The notes under the pieces are model-generated. The model saw nothing but the letters and a program-made list of their open reading frames with translations. It was not told the DNA's origin and searched no databases. Positions 43,955-54,549 of a stretch of 64,000 bases of DNA are shown here, piece by piece. Origin of the DNA: Oegoconia quadripuncta (lineage: Eukaryota; Arthropoda; Insecta; Lepidoptera; Autostichidae); the NCBI GenBank assembly GCA_949316235.1, contig OX438750.1, forward strand, positions 22,508,865 through 22,572,864, written 5' to 3'. Positions within the stretch are counted from its first letter, which is position 1, and the number at the start of each line of letters is the position of its first letter. Made by a program: the position numbers and the translations under genes.

Positions 43955-44345
43955 TATTCGCTTGCATGTTTTCTTGCATGCTAGCATGTTTGCATGCATG
44001 TTTACTGATGGGGTGATGTGTGTTAAAGTTAAAACTGTTAGGGATAATGACGTTCAGATAAATAATATTAGTGTCTTTACTATTTATGACAAAAGTCTTG
44101 CATTTTTTTAGTAAACAAAAATTATGATAAATGATATTCAGACAAAAAATATTAATGTCTTTAAGATTTATGGTAAAAAGCTTTATATAATAATAATTTC
44201 TTATGGTACATGTGTTTATAGTAAACAAATATTATGTTAAATTATAATAGGGCAAAAAATATAAGGAAAAATATATTACTTATGTGTAATTTACTTTAGG
44301 ACAAATGAAGATTATCACAAACAGAAATATGATGAAAAATTTTCG
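43955..44345. repeat. degenerate short-repeat region
   Basis: GCATG-rich palindromic patch at 43963-44003, then two or three loose copies of a unit with TTCAGATAAATAATATTA / TTCAGACAAAAAATATTA (spacing about 84) and GTAAACAAAAATTATG / GTAAACAAATATTATG (spacing 110). Style resembles the micro-repeat elements at 8.5 and 52.5 kb. Confidence 0.45.
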
Positions 44346-44544
44346 GTATTCCAATATAGACCTATAGGGTATATAATAAAGGATTACCGAAAAACATTAA
44401 TGACTTCCTGAGTAAAGTTAATTTGTATTGCACCGGGCTATTTCAGATTTTACAAGATCACGATTTTGCTGCAAAATTACCCACTAAAACAAAACAAATA
44501 AAAATTGCAGGAAATATATAAAATCATTCGCCGTACTCTCCTAT

Positions 44545-44705
44545 TACCTAACACACCTTGGGATCTTCAAGAGCAGGGTGAATATGCACCTACTGAGATC
44601 GCATGCTTCATCTTCGGCCACATCGTCACTTCCCATCAGGTGAGATTGTGGTCAAATGCGTATCCAGCTAATCATAAAAAAAAAAATAATAATAAAAAAA
44701 AACAC
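44545..44705 (+). repeat. LINE 3' end (same family as 9.7 kb)
   Basis: CTTGGGATCTTCAAGAGCAG, CACATCGTCACTTCCCATCA and GTGAGATTGTGGTCAAATGC, ending AATCATAAAAAAAAAA. Strongly 5' truncated; only the last codons and UTR remain. Confidence 0.8.
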
Positions 44706-45389
44706 CTTAATAGACACTTAAGTCATTTTATCTACCTATAGTGTAACCTGTATTTTTTACTATCAATAATTTCGATCTTTATTATAATAAAATTAATAAG
44801 ATAGAATAATGGAGAGTCTTGCTTGATTAACGGTTAAACGCCATTCATAGTCAAAAATTATAATGGCCGTAATTTGCGACAGTTATTATACCTGAGGCCT
44901 TTCTTGTAGACCTCATTATAAACAAAGTAAGCAAACAGACCAGCAATATTTGTATTATATAATAAATAACCTTCCTTAGAGAGCCAGATGTTCTGTTTTA
45001 TGAACTTTTCTTTTCTTACGGCTAAATGAGCCGTATCCAGTGAATTCCTCCTTCCGTGAAATTAAACTTGTGACTTATATGTGCTTATGACAATGTTTTA
45101 TCTTGTAGACTAATTTCTTCCATTTAGTTATAGGATGGTTAGTGGTACTTCCACGGGGTATGTCCAAACGGGCAGACAGGGCAATGCAAATCAGAATTGG
45201 ACTTAGTTAAAATACAAATACATAAATAGCACGTGTAGCATAAAATAACAGGACCATCCCGTCCCATTGCATAATCATCATTCTTAATGAAAAAAAACGG
45301 TATTTATCTGTAAGATCAATTTGAAAATCAATCTCTATCTTGAGCTCGAGGCGATACACTTTTTATAGTTATATAAATATATTTTTATA
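44706..45389. other. no recognisable feature
   Basis: AT-rich sequence; nothing identified. Confidence 0.4.
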
Positions 45390-45446
45390 ACTTTTTGTGT
45401 ATTGTAATTTCTGTCCTATGTTTGTTCAATGTATGTTTGTATACTT
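45390..45446 (+). repeat. family R-related fragment
   Basis: TTTTGTGTATTGTAATTTCT and GTCCTATGTTTGTTCAATGT are shared with 49.1 kb. The SINE-A begins directly after it, so the SINE inserted here. Confidence 0.55.
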
Positions 45447-45710
45447 ACCTGTTTGGTGTAGTGGTTAGCAACTCTGACCACTATACCAAAAGGTTGCGGG
45501 TTCGAATCCCGCTAGGGGCATATGTTTGTATGATGAATACGGACATGTGTACCCGAGTTATGGATGTTTTCATTTATAATAAGTATTTATTTACAAAAAA
45601 ATATGTATTTATGTAGTACATCAACCATCTGGTATCCACAACACAAGCCTATAGTTGCTTAAAGTGGAACTAGATGGCGCTGTGTGTATGTCATGGATAT
45701 TTATTTATTA
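45447..45710 (+). mobile_element. SINE-A, full-length copy
   Basis: Complete: TGTTTGGTGTAGTGGTTAGC, B box GGTTCGAATCC, TGTTTGTATGATGAATACGG, ATCAACCATCTGGTATCC, GGCGCTGTGTGTATG, ATTTATTTATT end. Confidence 0.9.
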
Positions 45711-45839
45711 CTGTAGTTCAGTGGTTAAACTACTATCTATGGCATTAGCAGTGCTTTCCTGTTATAAGCTAAAACTCAATACAAAAAATTTATTCACTAT
45801 TCGAAGAACTCAACGACAATTTGGAATTATTGGACTTTT

Positions 45840-46130
45840 GACGACTTGTTTGCTGTAGTGGGTAGAAACGCTGACTGCTACACCAAAAGGTCGCGGGTTC
45901 GAATCCCGCTACGGGCATATGTTTGTATGATGAATACGGACATGTGTACCCGAGTTATGGATGTTTTTCATTTATATTATGTATTTATTTGCAAAATAAA
46001 AATGTATTTGTGTAGTTTATCAACCATCTGGTATCCATAACACAAGCCTTAGTTGCTTACTGTGGACCTAGATGGCGCGGTGTGTTTGTGCAAAGATATT
46101 TATTTAATTATTATTATTATTTATTATTGG
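45840..46130 (+). mobile_element. SINE-A, second copy in tandem orientation
   Basis: 130 bp after the preceding copy, same strand. Head GACGACTTGTTTGCTGTAGT, B box GGTTCGAATCC intact, the tail somewhat more diverged, ending in an ATT-rich repeat. Confidence 0.9.
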
Positions 46131-46371
46131 ACTCCCGAAACGTATCAACCCAGTCGCTTAAAACTGTCTTAGTCAACTTATTACAAAAGTAACTAAAACG
46201 TGTTTATATCATCGTCAGTCTGTTATCTATCATACCCTAGCGCACTGAGCAAGCAATACTAGATATGGGAATTGCTTGCTCAATGCGCGTGCACACCGGA
46301 CTGTTCCACATCCAGTCCCTTTCGGCCATTAGGGCAATTCACACAACCCTTTCTTATATGTACCAACGTTT

Positions 46372-46678
46372 TAACCGCCTACGTGGCTCAATGTAAACAA
46401 CATTGGGTTTACGATTCAGGGGTACATGTTTAAGTGCCTTTTGGTTGGTGGTAGGGCATTTTAAATACCCGCCTGGCTAGCTACCACCATCTTATCTAAA
46501 TCTGCCGCCAAGCAGCAATGTTAATAGCATTGTTGTGTTCCGGTTGTCAGAGATAAGATAGTGTCGATGTGTTGGGGTTACCGGGTCAGTACACTTCCAC
46601 GTTCGACCTCATCTTCACTTAATATCAGGTGTGATTGAGATCAAGTACCTACGAACCCGTCGTGCATAAAAAAAAACG
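46372..46678 (+). mobile_element. SINE-M lacking its B box
   Basis: GGCTCAATGTAAACAACATT and GGGTTTACGATTCAG run directly into GGGTACATGTTTAAG. The intervening 20-odd bases that carry the B box in other copies are deleted. The rest is intact, to CGTGCATAAAAAAA. Confidence 0.85.
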
Positions 46679-47559
46679 TGTTTTATATATTTCCCATACA
46701 ACGCGAACTAACGTCTCCACCAGAAGCCCCATATTTTAATGATACGAGATGGAAGGAAATGGAAATTACGAGGCATCCTCGCTGGTGGCGATCTTAGAGA
46801 CCGCCACTAATTATAATGCTGTATGGTCGTGTTCGTACCGACCAGTAGTTTAAAAAAAAAGATCCTTGCTCGATTGCGCGCCCTGTGCGGTCGGAGAAAC
46901 AGTACAGTAACCCTTTTTACAATGTCCGTAGAGAACACTTTGTAACATTTTTGAATCTTCTCGCAAACAAAATAATACTTTGTAGGTACTTTCTCAGTGA
47001 AGAAAACGTTTATTCTACTTGTCTCCTTTCAAAACTAACTGCCTTCGCTAACCACTTGCGCCTTCACCTTATCACACTAATAATTAAAAGCGATAGAGAG
47101 TTAATGTTAGTGAAACCCTTGAAAGTAATTCGAGTTTCGTGGTAGACCGTCCGCTGTATTGTACATTTAATTATACCTCCGGCTAAATTACTGGAATTAA
47201 GCGCTTGGGATTGGACCAACCTTACTTACTCGGTGGGGTGCCGAATAGTCCGTCACGGCTACGTAACGGAAATTACCTATTTAATTAGAACTTTACACTA
47301 ATTAACTCATTAGACGTAAGTTGAATGAACAGGTTACATATAAGTGAACTGGTCACAAAATCTAAACAGGCCAAAATTATGTGAAAAGGTATTTGAATTT
47401 TGGTCAAATATACCTACCTATTGTATAAGGTTATATAATAAATAAATAATAGTATAGATTCTCAATAAATTTTTCAATTACGAGTTTTCATTACTCGTAC
47501 TCTTATCGCGTGTGGACCGGGTCGTTGAAAAATGGCTCCAAATCATTGGTGCCGTAAGT
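46679..47559. other. unassigned, locally GC-richer sequence
   Basis: 46760-46900 (GGCATCCTCGCTGGTGGCGA) and 47210-47280 are richer in GC than surroundings. One 86-codon frame at 46885-47145 has no family resemblance. No splice-supported exon found. Confidence 0.35.
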
Positions 47560-48033
47560 TTTTTTTTGCACCAAAGGTTTGCACTTGACCTCAATCACAC
47601 ATCAATAGGACCATGACAAGCGCGATAAACGTTTATGTCGCGCGCCCGAGATAATATTTGTCCTGCTCATTCGTCTGGATGAAATATACAACTATCCCGC
47701 TTTGACGTCATGTCGCGCACGACAAACGCTGTCATGCTACGCAAGCTGATAAAGTGAAGATGAGGCCGAAGATGAAAGCGTATTGACGCGGAAACCCCAT
47801 TCTATTTGGGGAACTGGCTATCTTATCTCTGACAACCGAAACACAGCAATACCATTAACATTCTGTTTGGCGTCATACTTAAATAAAACACGCGGTCATT
47901 TTAAATGTCTACCACCAACAAAATCGAGTACTAAACCATGTACCCCGCTGGGGATCGAACCCGCGACCTCCGATTCGTAAACATTATGTTGTTTACATCG
48001 AGCTCAATAGCTCCGCCTCCATAGGCGGTTAAA
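47560..48033 (-). mobile_element. SINE-M interrupted by a small insertion
   Basis: SINE-M in reverse: tail at 47565-47602 (CACTTGACCTCAATCACAC), then foreign sequence to about 47748, then GTGAAGATGAGGCCGAAG through to the head (GGGGATCGAACCCGCGACCT, complement of the B box). Confidence 0.85.
47603..47748. mobile_element. small inserted element inside SINE-M
   Basis: About 145 bp, GC-richer. Its ends are imperfect inverted repeats: CCATGACAAGCGCGATAAAC and, complemented from the right, GCATGACAGCGTTTGTCG, followed in both by a GCGCGACA-type block. No coding sequence. MITE-like. Confidence 0.6.
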
Positions 48034-49059
48034 ATTAAGTAATTATCATTTTGGATCATAGCATGACATACGATGGGTGGGCAGTAGACACAGACTTCCT
48101 ACAGGCGTAGGTATGTCTATGGTAGTAGGTAACATACCTAGTACTTATACATATCTATCGTAAGTATTGTAGGTATATAATGGGTATATTCATAGTTTTA
48201 ATGAAAATGTTTAGCTTTTTGTACGCCCAGTCAATGTGTTATATATGTTATATTTACCTATCTCTTTATGGGATAAGTCCGCCTTTGTACTTAATTTTAA
48301 GTTACATTTAATTTATCAATGTATATTTATTCATATGAAGTATAATAAAGCGTTTACAAACAAACAAAACAAATACTTATTGTCAAATTTTGTAACTATG
48401 ATGTTCCTATTATTCGTTCTTAATACAATTTTCTTAAATAAAAAACTTCTCGTGTCACTCAAATCATAGAGGAATCTCAAATGAATAAACGCAAATAAAG
48501 TTGACCAAATTGGTTTAATAGCTTCAGAGCCCTCTAGGAAAAGTTTTAAACAGTGTTTGGTTGTCAGTCAATGGCAGTCGCATCCCATAGTCAGCGACAT
48601 CTAGCGGTAATTTTAACCACTAACTCTATTCGCTTATCTGTTACGAGGCTGTTACTCGATACTACTGTTGACAGTTCAAAGTTTTATCGGTAGATGGCGC
48701 AAGCGTGCAATCAGTGTATTACCGGCAGATCGAGATAGACTTGATACTGTTTTACATCTAAAAAACAGATCAAAAAGTATTAATGAAACTCAAGTTAAAT
48801 TTCATTCCTGAGATTGTTGTTTTAATAAAAGTAGTACCTACTTAAAAGGGCATTTTCAGGGCCGGCTATGGATAAATTAAAATTTCTTTTTAAATACAGA
48901 TTAAATCAAACACAAACACAAAAGCTAATAAATAATACAAATAACTTTTTTGTTAATGTATTGTTTTGTTAATGTATTGTTCTATAATTTACGTATCGCT
49001 CTTTGACTGCAATAAAAAAATTTAAATTGGTTTTTCCTTCCGAGGGTTTTGCTGGAAGA
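48034..49059. other. mostly unrecognised; R-like trace at 48225-48345
   Basis: GTCCGCCTTTGTACTTAATT and ATAATAAAGCGTTTACAAAC look like a diverged R/LINE end. The rest is AT-rich without gene signals. Confidence 0.35.
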
Positions 49060-49172
49060 AATCTCTTACAGAGATAAGCTCGCCTTTTGTGTATTGTAAT
49101 TTCTGTCCTATGTCTGTTCAATTTATATTTGTATACTTATATGCAATAAAGTGTTAAATAAATAAATAAAAA
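49060..49172 (+). repeat. family R 3' end
   Basis: GGAAGAAATCTCTTACAGAG, ATAAGCTCGCCTTTTGTGTA and TATGCAATAAAGTGTTAAAT, ending in AAAT repeats. Confidence 0.65.
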
Positions 49173-49184
49173 TAAACCAACTCA

Positions 49185-49385
49185 TCTCTTCCCGTGGGTG
49201 TCGTAAAATACTGTGTGGTTTTCGGCTCGTACCTACCTACTTAAAAGATATCTAACCCGCCTCCCTTCGCCTTGCACGTTTCATCGGTGATGGGGCTCAC
49301 CCTCTGTTTTGCCCCAGTCACGTGTGCATTTCTTTTATATCTCTGACCACCCCATTTGGGATAAGGTTCGTGACGTTATATACAA
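49185..49385 (+). repeat. family G repeat
   Basis: CTCATCTCTTCCCGTGGGTG, CGCCTTGCACGTTTCATCGG, GATGGGGCTCACCCTCTG and CTGACCACCCCATTTGGGAT. Confidence 0.7.
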
Positions 49386-49509
49386 TATAGGGTGAAATTT
49401 AATTCGTGTAATTCCTGTTTATTTGTGACTCGATCAAAAAATTTTCGTTTACACAAAGTAAACCATTCTGAATCACCTTTAGTATGAAAGTTTAACGATT
49501 TTCGGCACG

Positions 49510-49645
49510 TGACTCCACTCCTTATTAGGACCAACTATCCACTAGGAAAATGTGATTTCAGGATGGTGTCCTTAGTATGGGTAATCGAAAATTTTTTGGT
49601 CGTATTTTCCTAGTGGAAAGTTCTTCGTAATCAGGGATGGAGTCA
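49510..49645. mobile_element. short fold-back element
   Basis: Arms 49510-49555 and 49600-49645 are inverted copies, about 85% alike (TGACTCCA, CTTATTA, TCCACTAGGAAAAT), with a 44-bp spacer. No coding sequence. 49646-50329 shows no gene I trust. Confidence 0.65.
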
Positions 49646-50329
49646 TATATGTCATTTCTACAACTGTAAATACTAAAATTTCCCTTGTCTTCTCGCACGG
49701 ACATACACCAAAGTGAGGCCATAAGTGTTGCCATTTGTTACGGAACACTAAAAATTACATTTTGTACTGGTACATTTGTATCTACCAATGACATTAATCT
49801 CGAAAGAATGTTCAGTAGATAAGTCTTTGTAAATGTGTTCCTAAAACCTAACCTATAGTAGGTATTTCGTAGAATTAATTCCAAACTTGGCTTGTAACGG
49901 CTAAAGTTGTGTCGTTCGGAATTTTGTGGATTTGGATAACTTTAAGGTAATTTATGTAGGCACGTGATAATGACGCTTAATGCTTTAAGTACTAGTTAAA
50001 TATTAATTATTGCGTACATAAATAATTAGTAAATTCCTATCCTTTTAGATTTGCAATACGTACATATACAAAGCCCTTTCATATGATATCAGTCGACACG
50101 ACCGTGTGCAAGTACAGCAGTTGGAACTGTGGAAGGTCTCTTTGTTGTATCACTATCACGATCGATTACATAAATGGAAACTCGAGAAATATGCGTATTG
50201 AAACACCCAGACCAATATTGCGCGCATCTGAAGACTCGATCCGAAACATTACGATGATTATAGCCTGATCTAACGCGGCCATGTTTATATTTGTTTTACA
50301 AAGAGAATTCTCACGTCACAATAAAATAA

Positions 50330-50551
50330 ATAAATATTTCGGACACTTACACCAATCATCTAGTCCCAAACTAAGCAAAGCTTGTACTATGGGTAGGTTA
50401 ACGGATATACATAAATATTTATATAAACATCCATGACTCTGGAATAAATGTTCATATTCATCACACAAACATTTACCCGTCGCGGGATTCGAACCCGCAA
50501 CCATTGGTTTCGCTGACAGAGTCACTATCCACTACACCAATCGGTCGTTTA
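50330..50551 (-). mobile_element. SINE-B, full-length copy
   Basis: Minus: head GACCGATTGGTGTAGTGGAT, B box GGTTCGAATCCC, body TGTTTGTGTGATGAATATG, tail GCTTAGTTTGGGACTAGATG, TGTCCGAAATATTTATTTAT. Confidence 0.9.
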
Positions 50552-50710
50552 TTTGACGCATCTATTCAGTTTTAAAGTTAGGTAGGCGTAATTTACCACC
50601 AGTATATCCGTCTTTGACGAAATCCCTGCGAAATTGAAAATTTAGAATACGCCGAGGAAACAAATGATATCATCCAGATAGACGAGACCAAATGTGTTCA
50701 AAACTATTTT

Positions 50711-50820
50711 TTAGCATTTGACCTCAATCACACCTGATGTTAAGTAAAGATGAGGCCGAAGGTGGAAGCATATTGACCCGGAAACCCAATCTTATTTGGG
50801 GAACTGGCTATCTTATAAAC
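50711..50820 (-). mobile_element. SINE-M 3' fragment
   Basis: ATTTGACCTCAATCACACCT, GATGTTAAGTAAAGATGAGG, ending abruptly after GGGGAACTGGCTATCTTAT, where a D-family repeat begins. Confidence 0.8.
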
Positions 50821-50824
50821 AACT

Positions 50825-51055
50825 ATCGCATCAATTAAATATCTTCAAAACAGCTTAACCGATTTCCATCAAGCCTATGCCCGAGTTTCATCTTAAATAC
50901 AAAAAAAAAACTTAGAAATCCCTCGAAAGTTATCATCGAAATACACCTAAAAACTGTGTTATATATCTTCAAAACCGTTTAACCGATTTTCCTAAGACAA
51001 AGTCCGGATAAATACTGGACACACACGTAACACCCGTCGTTTTCGTAGAAGGTTA
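50825..51055 (-). repeat. family D repeat
   Basis: AAATATCTTCAAAACAGCTT and AACCGATTTCCATCAAG, a second similar half, and the end ACACCCGTCGTTTTCGTAG. Contains an internal duplication of the TCTTCAAAAC...AACCGATTT segment. Confidence 0.6.
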
Positions 51056-51348
51056 AAAATCAATAGCACCTTCGAAAGCTATTGAGACAGTATACCTATG
51101 TCTCGGTAGTGTTGTATGTATTACAACCATACCAATCAAACACAGTGACTGGTTTATCGTTTCACTACTGTAGAACTCCAGTAGCTTACTGTGGGAGAAA
51201 GCAGTCGTTTATCGATGTTTTTACCACTGTTGATATTTCCTCATTTGCTCAACTCGCTGAGTAGGTTTGTCGCACGGAACTGAATTATTATAGTAGGGAT
51301 GCGTCCTATAAAACCATTGTAAGAACCCTCCATCGGATTACCGCAAAA

Positions 51349-51706
51349 TTTTACCTTATTTGAGAGACTAGCTATCTTATCTCAAACAGTCGGAACACAA
51401 CAATGCTTTCAAAATTGTTTGCTAGTCGGCAGATTTATCAAGATGGTGTTAGCTAGCCAAGCGGGCATGTTGAGAACTAAACCTGTAGGTACTTTGCTGG
51501 GATTCGAACCCGTGATCATGGATTTAATAAATAAATATCCTTAGACAACACACAGCGCCATCTAGTTCCACAGTAAGCAACTATAAGCGTGTGTTGTGGA
51601 TACCAGATGGTTGATATACTACATAAATACCTATTTTTTTTTCGTAAATAAATACTTATTATAAATGAATTTATAAGCGTTATGCTGTTTGTTTACCTTG
51701 AACCAC
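51349..51706 (-). mobile_element. SINE-M split by a SINE-A
   Basis: Left part 51349-51523 (GCTATCTTATCTCAAACAGT to GGGATTCGAACCCGTGATCA, complement of body and B box). The head continues at about 51682-51706 (TTTACCTTGAACCACGGAG) beyond an inserted SINE-A. Confidence 0.75.
51524..51675 (-). mobile_element. SINE-A, 5' truncated, nested in SINE-M
   Basis: AATAAATAAATATCCTTAGA, CAGCGCCATCTAGTTCCACA, GGATACCAGATGGTTGATAT, then the A-rich part and TACTTATTATAAATGAA. The tRNA head is missing, consistent with truncated reverse transcription. Confidence 0.85.
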
Positions 51707-51877
51707 GGAGAAGATCCCACATAAAAGTTATTTATGTACAAAAAACCACTAATATGCACACGAGCTGGATTACCTACGGCTCCAATAGTTGAGATGAGAC
51801 GTAAAGCTGTTGGTGGTATGATGAGAGAAGAATAGTTAACAAACAACAACAACAAATAACTATTTAAAAACCAAAAA

Positions 51878-52045
51878 ACCCGACAGCATATTTTGTATTT
51901 TTTGGGGGCTATGTTGAATTTTTTACCCTGCGACACTCTAGAGATCAAGGACACCTTGCACTTCAAAATCGGCTACAGGAGGTAACATAGAAATCTACAT
52001 ACATACATACATTCGAAAAACGTTACTCTCCTTTTTGGGGCTGTT
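51878..52045 (+). repeat. family Z repeat
   Basis: Weak hairpin AACCCGACAGCATATTTTGT, then GCACTTCAAAATCGGCTACA, GAAATCTACATACATACATA and TCGAAAAACGTTACTCTCC, matching 11.55-11.65 kb. Confidence 0.6.
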
Positions 52046-52205
52046 GGGTAAACATTCTTTATTGCACAACAATAACAAATATAACACAAGGACTAACAAA
52101 AGAGGGGACAGTACAATTTGGCGGACGGTAGTAAGACTGCTAGGTACCGATTGAAAACAATTCTTCTTGAGCTTGTATCATTCGGTAGTAACATCGATAC
52201 ATAAA
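52046..52205 (-). repeat. family R 3' end
   Basis: AACATTCTTTATTGCACAAC and ACAAAAGAGGGGACAGTACA, complement of the R end with its body. Confidence 0.5.
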
Positions 52206-52464
52206 TAAAAGACAACTCGATATTCGGACAACACTAGTTGATTTTGCTACTCCAATTTATAGCTACTTTCATTTGGTCTATTTTCCCTTTGTGGATACAG
52301 TGAGGCAATGCGGTTAATGAAGCTATATGGGCCATGGGGATTCAATAGTGTTTATTATTGTAGGGACAGACGACGGGAATATGTAGGTATCACATCCAGT
52401 GTAAGCAGACCTATGACATAAATGGAGTATTTCACTTGATGTAAGCTACTGTATTATCTAAATA

Positions 52465-52532
52465 CACTAAAAAACTGTGTTAAAAGTGAAATATCTTCGG
52501 AACGGCTGAACCGATTTTCATTAAACATAAGA
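52465..52532 (+). repeat. family D fragment
   Basis: AACTGTGTTAAAAGTGAAAT, TCTTCGGAACGGCTGAACCG and ATTTTCATTAAACA. Nothing recognised in 52206-52464. Confidence 0.55.
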
Positions 52533-52539
52533 ACCCGTT

Positions 52540-53140
52540 TACACTCACTTGCCAGAATTTCATTTGCCACAATTTCATCTGCTATAAAGGGCAACAGACA
52601 TAATATTGTTTCTCATAATTTCATATGTCACACTCATTGTTTACTATATAAGTCACATGCTAGAAACTTTGTTTCCCATAAAGTCAATTTCAATAACATC
52701 ATTTGTTATTATCATTGTAAGCCATAATTATCACATGCCATAACATCATTTGCCATTGGAATTGCTTCTGGAAAAAAATCATAAAATCGGTTTAAACTAA
52801 ACGCTCAGAAGGTTTAGGTTAGATTAGAACATGAAAGACAACGCACGAGACGAGCGAGCGAAGCGAGCGTGTCGCGGCAGCGGCCAGCGAAGTGCCAGAA
52901 AGCCAATCGCTTTTTGGACAAGGCGTTAGGTTTTAGTACGGAAGCGACTTGGATCGATTATAGTGATTTTGTATGGCGTTGAAATATTATGTCAAATAAT
53001 ATTATTGCAATTAATAAAATGGATAACAATACGTATGTCACTCATATCATTATGGAATCTAATGTACGGGTAAACAAGAGTTGTCACATATCTTTTATGG
53101 TAAACAATAGAAATCCCCAAGAACCTGTCTATACTAGTTT
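52540..53140. mobile_element. micro-repeat element 2
   Basis: The left arm is a run of degenerate units on the theme CATTTGCCATAACATCA (52548-52765). The centre holds GGTTTAGGTTAGATTAGAAC (about 52809-52828), as in the 8.5 kb element, plus a GC-rich tract GACGAGCGAGCGAAGCGAGC. The right arm (about 52980-53130) carries units resembling the complement (TTATGGTAAACAATAG). No coding capacity. Ends only approximate. Confidence 0.55.
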
Positions 53141-53184
53141 AGTCTTTAATATATAAAAAACCGCACTCAAATCAGACCACGCAT

Positions 53185-53275
53185 TACTAAGATAAGTCTG
53201 GACTAAGTCTGGACAAAGACTGGACACAGACACATACCTACACATAACGTCGTTTTTCGTCGGAGGTTAAACATA
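53185..53275 (-). repeat. family D repeat
   Basis: Imperfect repeat of AAGTCTGGAC (53193-53225), then CATAACGTCGTTTTTCGTCG and GAGGTTAAA. Confidence 0.55.
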
Positions 53276-53307
53276 AAACATGTATATATAATATCTTTAA
53301 AAAGTAC

Positions 53308-53465
53308 GACGACACGTTTGGTGTAGTAGTTAGAAACCCCGACTGTTATAGGCTAGTCACAGGTTTGAATGTCGGTATAGGGGCATGTTTGTACGATGAC
53401 TATTACCACAGCTGTGGATGTTTTCATTTCTAATATGTATTGTATATATTTACAAAAATATTTTT
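53308..53465 (+). mobile_element. SINE-A, old copy lacking tail
   Basis: GACGACACGTTTGGTGTAGT, a broken B box (GGTTTGAATGTCG), GGGGCATGTTTGTACGATGA, TGTGGATGTTTTCATTTCTA. At 53540-53572 a SINE-M-like end (ACCCGTTGTACATAAAAAAA) follows separately. Confidence 0.7.
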
Positions 53466-53854
53466 ATAGATTTGAATGCAGGTTCAACCGTAAAATATTA
53501 TACCTAATACCGCAAATCTAGTTTTGTGGATGACCGGTACTGCCTAACCCGTTGTACATAAAAAAAAATACACGTCGAGTAGATACATTGAACATGCCGG
53601 CAACTGTACAAGGAACAGTATTTCCTTTAATTTTGTGTAACTCGTACAAATAGTAGATAGTCTGGGTAATTGTACCTAAACAAATAATCAAACAGTTCTA
53701 AGTAAGATTGAAACCCGAACAGACAAAAATATAAATAGGAATTGGAAAATTTTGGAGGATGATTACGTATTCTATAATTTGAACCGCTCTTTATGGTGAT
53801 GATGAGATGGGTGATGGATGTGTGTGTATATGGACTAACGATAGCTGAAAGAAG

Positions 53855-53990
53855 ACAATACAATACAAATATTCTTTGTTGCACTCCAACATTAGTTACA
53901 GTAAACATGGAACTTAAAAATATGGTAAATACAATGGCGACCTTATCCCTGGGAGTGATTTCTTTCAGACATCCACTGTGTAAAAGGCGA
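53855..53990 (-). repeat. family R 3' end
   Basis: ACAATACAATACAAATATTC, TTTGTTGCACTCCAACATTA and GGCGACCTTATCCCTGGGAG. Confidence 0.6.
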
Positions 53991-54164
53991 AGATAATATT
54001 ACGTCAGTAAGCAGGCAGGATATCAAAGCTTAAATTTACGTGTTTTATTAAAAGTAAAGGCTTGAATGTGAAGACGTTGTTGGTATAGTTAATATTAATA
54101 AATTGAAAATTTAGGAAACTCCAGAGAAACCATAGTAATATAGTCCAGATAAATAAGGCAACTG

Positions 54165-54290
54165 TTAAATTTAAATATTTTCAAAACGGCTAATTCGATT
54201 TCTAAAAACATTTGGTAAAATCCAGATTTCAAAAATACATAATTTTTAGATCGATTTGTGTCTGTGTGTTTACAGATATTTAGGAGTAGA
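54165..54290. repeat. family D fragment
   Basis: AATATTTTCAAAACGGCTAA and TTCGATTTCTAAAAAC, then TGTGTCTGTGTGTTTACAG. Confidence 0.5.
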
Positions 54291-54407
54291 ATAGAATAGA
54301 ATTGCTGTGAATAGGTAGATACATAATACCTATCTAGGTGCTACAAAAGGCTTCAAACATAATAACGAACGCAAAAAAAAACAAGTATCACAGACGCATT
54401 AATAGCC

Positions 54408-54475
54408 TTATTGTGCCCACTGCTGGGGCACTGTCCACTCGCTCACTAAAAGTCGCTCGCTTTCAATTCAAAACA
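54408..54475 (-). repeat. tail of the 5S-like SINE family
   Basis: TTAATAGCCTTATTGTGCCC and ACTGCTGGGGCAC match the tail of the element at 20645-20962 in the same orientation. Confidence 0.5.
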
Positions 54476-54549
54476 ACCAGGACCAACTTATTCACGTTAT
54501 GAAGATTCCAAATTAACAGAATTTATTTTGTGTTTTGAAGAACTGAATA

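Noticed and set aside
50049..50201. 50-codon plus frame behind a CCTTTTAG acceptor-like site
   Set aside because: A second frame is also open here, no polyadenylation signal follows except inside a SINE-B, and a frame this short is expected by chance.
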